Under the pieces are notes generated by a model. The model ran no database searches, was not told the origin of the DNA, and saw nothing but the letters and a program-made list of their open reading frames with translations. From NCBI GenBank assembly GCA_025057335.1, contig JANWXG010000134.1, forward strand, positions 1 through 7,300: a stretch of 7,300 bases of DNA, given 5' to 3'. Every line of letters begins with the position of its first letter. The stretch's first letter is position 1. Both the position numbers and the translations under genes were made by a program. This DNA comes from a bacterium. GTDB lineage: Bacteria; Armatimonadota; HRBIN16. Below, piece after piece: positions 5,975-7,300 of this stretch.

Positions 5975-6847
5975 ATGCTCGGCAGGTTCTGGAGACAGGT
6001 GCGTATCATCCTGGAGATGATTAAGTTCGAGCATACGGTGTTCGCGCTGCCGTTTGCCCTGCTGTCGGCGCTGATTGCGGCGCGAGGGATACCCGAATGG
6101 CGCACACTGGGCTGGATTCTGGTGGCGATGGTGGGGGCGCGCAGCGCGGCGATGGCGTTCAACCGCATCGCTGACCTGCATTACGACGCGCTCAACCCCC
6201 GCACCGCCAACCGCGCCTTGCCGCGCGGGCTGTTGACGGTAGGGCAGGTCGCTCTGTTCACTGCGGTCTCGGCGGCGATTTTCGTCTTCGCGGCGTGGCA
6301 GTTGAACCCGCTCTGCTTCGCCCTGTCGCCCGTCGCTCTCCTGTGGATTCTGGCTTATTCCTATACCAAGCGGTTCACTGCGCTAAGCCACCTGTGGCTG
6401 GGGTTGAGCCTGGGCATTGCGCCTGTCGGCGCATGGCTGGCGGTGCGAGGGCAGTTTGACCTCGTGCCGATTTTGCTCTCGCTGGCGGTAGCTTTGTGGA
6501 CGGCAGGGTTTGACATCATCTACAGCCTGCAGGACGTGCAGTTTGACCGCCAGGTCGGTTTGCGCTCGCTGCCCCAGACACTGGGCGAAAGTGCCGCGCT
6601 CTGGCTGTCCCGGCTGATGCACGTGGGGATGGTGGCGCTACTCATCGCGGTGGGACGGATAGCCAACCTGCATTGGGGCTACTATGCGGGGGTCGCCGTT
6701 GCCGCCGCGCTGATTGCCTATGAGCAAAGCCTAGTCAAGCCGAACGACCTTAGCAAGATGAACCTCGCTTTCTTCACGCTCAACGGCTGGGTGAGCGTGC
6801 TGCTTTTCATGTTCACTCTGGCAGACTGGTGGGTGTTCTGGAGGTAA
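5975..6847 (+). CDS. mqnP: UbiA-family prenyltransferase, probable MqnP of the futalosine menaquinone pathway
   Basis: The 290-residue protein is polytopic, with about eight or nine hydrophobic segments, and has normal UbiA-family length. The first aspartate motif is NRIADLHYD (63-71: N63, D67, D71), followed by RTANR (76-80). YSYTKRF is at 128-134. The second motif, DIIYSLQDVQFDRQ (180-193), supplies D187 and D191. These residues bind Mg2+ and the polyprenyl diphosphate, and the enzyme attaches the prenyl tail to an aromatic acid in the membrane. UbiA (4-hydroxybenzoate), MenA and MqnP are hard to separate by motif alone. The immediate neighbour mqnA favours MqnP, which prenylates 1,4-dihydroxy-6-naphthoate. 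The start ATG 5975 has GGAGG at 5960-5964 with 10-nt spacing. It is preceded by its own -10 box and probably begins a new transcript. Confidence 0.85.
   Translation: MLGRFWRQVRIILEMIKFEHTVFALPFALLSALIAARGIPEWRTLGWILVAMVGARSAAMAFNRIADLHYDALNPRTANRALPRGLLTVGQVALFTAVSAAIFVFAAWQLNPLCFALSPVALLWILAYSYTKRFTALSHLWLGLSLGIAPVGAWLAVRGQFDLVPILLSLAVALWTAGFDIIYSLQDVQFDRQVGLRSLPQTLGESAALWLSRLMHVGMVALLIAVGRIANLHWGYYAGVAVAAALIAYEQSLVKPNDLSKMNLAFFTLNGWVSVLLFMFTLADWWVFWR
6840..6845 (+). promoter_or_regulatory. Ribosome binding site deciding the TTG start of mqnA
   Basis: GGAGGT overlaps the last codons and the first base of the stop codon of the prenyltransferase gene, and it lies 6 nt before the TTG at 6852. 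No ATG or GTG occurs in frame nearby upstream, and the protein begins exactly where MqnA homologs begin (VIGCVPYLNAKPL), so TTG is the supported start. Confidence 0.8.
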
Positions 6848-6851
6848 GCGG

Positions 6852-7300
6852 TTGGTCATCGGATGTGTGCCCTATCTGAACGCGAAGCCGCTGGTGGAGT
6901 GGTTCCACACGCCAGAGGGCGAAGCGAGCGGTATCACGGTGAGATACGACGTGCCGTCGCGTCTGGCACAGATGGTGGAGACGGGTGAGGTCGCCTGCGC
7001 TCTGGTTTCGTCGGTTGAGCTGTTCCGCCACGCTGACTGGGTGGCGGTACCACGAGTAGCTATCGCCAGCGCGGGCAAGGTGCTCAGTGTGCGGCTCTTC
7101 TCTAAGGTGCCACTGCATCAGGTGCGCTCGGTGGCGCTGGATACCAGCTCGCTCACCTCGTCGGCGCTAGTGCGCATCCTGTTTGCGCGCCGGTGGAATG
7201 GCGCGCCCGAATACCTACCCGCTCAACCAGACCTGCAGACGATGTTGCAGCGCGCCGACGCCGCTCTGCTCATTGGCGACAGGGGGATGTTCGCCCCTAA
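6852..7300 (+). CDS. mqnA: Chorismate dehydratase MqnA, 5' part, cut by the window edge
   Basis: The visible 149 codons encode the N-terminal half of MqnA, the periplasmic-binding-protein-like enzyme that dehydrates chorismate to 3-enolpyruvyl-benzoate, the first step of futalosine-dependent menaquinone synthesis. Family features are the opening VIGCVPYLNAKPL (2-14), VPSRLAQMVETGEVACALVS (34-53), the IASAGKVLSV strand (71-80), LDTSSLTSSALVRIL (96-110) and ADAALLIGD (135-143). No signal peptide is present, as expected for the cytoplasmic enzyme. Full-length MqnA is about 270-290 residues, so roughly half lies beyond 7300. The frame has no stop and no sign of decay. The gap after the prenyltransferase stop codon is only 4 nt, and the ribosome binding site sits inside that gene, which indicates one operon and coupled translation. 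The start codon is TTG. Confidence 0.92.
   Translation, partial: MVIGCVPYLNAKPLVEWFHTPEGEASGITVRYDVPSRLAQMVETGEVACALVSSVELFRHADWVAVPRVAIASAGKVLSVRLFSKVPLHQVRSVALDTSSLTSSALVRILFARRWNGAPEYLPAQPDLQTMLQRADAALLIGDRGMFAP

Noticed and set aside
5687..6181. Minus-strand open frame of 164 codons crossing the glycosyltransferase-prenyltransferase gap
   Set aside because: It runs antisense through two recognised genes and the plus-strand promoter, and its composition is that of a shadow frame.

Overview
The window is a gene-dense, GC-rich (roughly 60% by eye) piece of bacterial chromosome. It holds seven complete protein genes, one gene cut by the right edge, and short intergenic regions. I see no RNA gene, CRISPR array, insertion sequence or phage gene. 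The gene content fits a thermophilic or deep-branching lineage with URO-D paralogs and futalosine-pathway menaquinone synthesis. Armatimonadota is my best guess, but that is inference and no marker gene proves it.

Left part, minus strand (46-1537): a URO-D superfamily protein carrying the HxC...C zinc site of corrinoid-dependent methyltransferases is followed downstream by a small coiled-coil protein. The small gene has its own extended -10 promoter and contains a 42-bp internal duplication.

Centre, plus strand (1647-5898): a good sigma-70-type promoter precedes four tightly packed genes: a long-form NfeD membrane serine protease, a stomatin-like SPFH protein (ATGA overlap), a DapA-family aldolase (7-nt gap) and a GT4-type glycosyltransferase (3-nt gap). 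NfeD and SPFH are a known protease/substrate pair that assembles in the membrane. The last two genes add a pyruvate-type lyase and a sugar transferase to the same probable transcript. The aldolase lacks the arginine that defines true dihydrodipicolinate synthase, so its substrate is open.

Right part, plus strand (5931-7300): a perfect TATAAT box precedes a UbiA-family prenyltransferase, followed by the start of mqnA (chorismate dehydratase). mqnA begins with TTG, and its ribosome binding site overlaps the end of the prenyltransferase gene. The pairing points to menaquinone made through futalosine, with the prenyltransferase acting as MqnP.

Nothing here is clearly a new system. The parts most worth a second look are the NfeD-SPFH-aldolase-glycosyltransferase operon, the altered active site of the DapA-family protein, and a small palindrome abutting the menaquinone-gene promoter.
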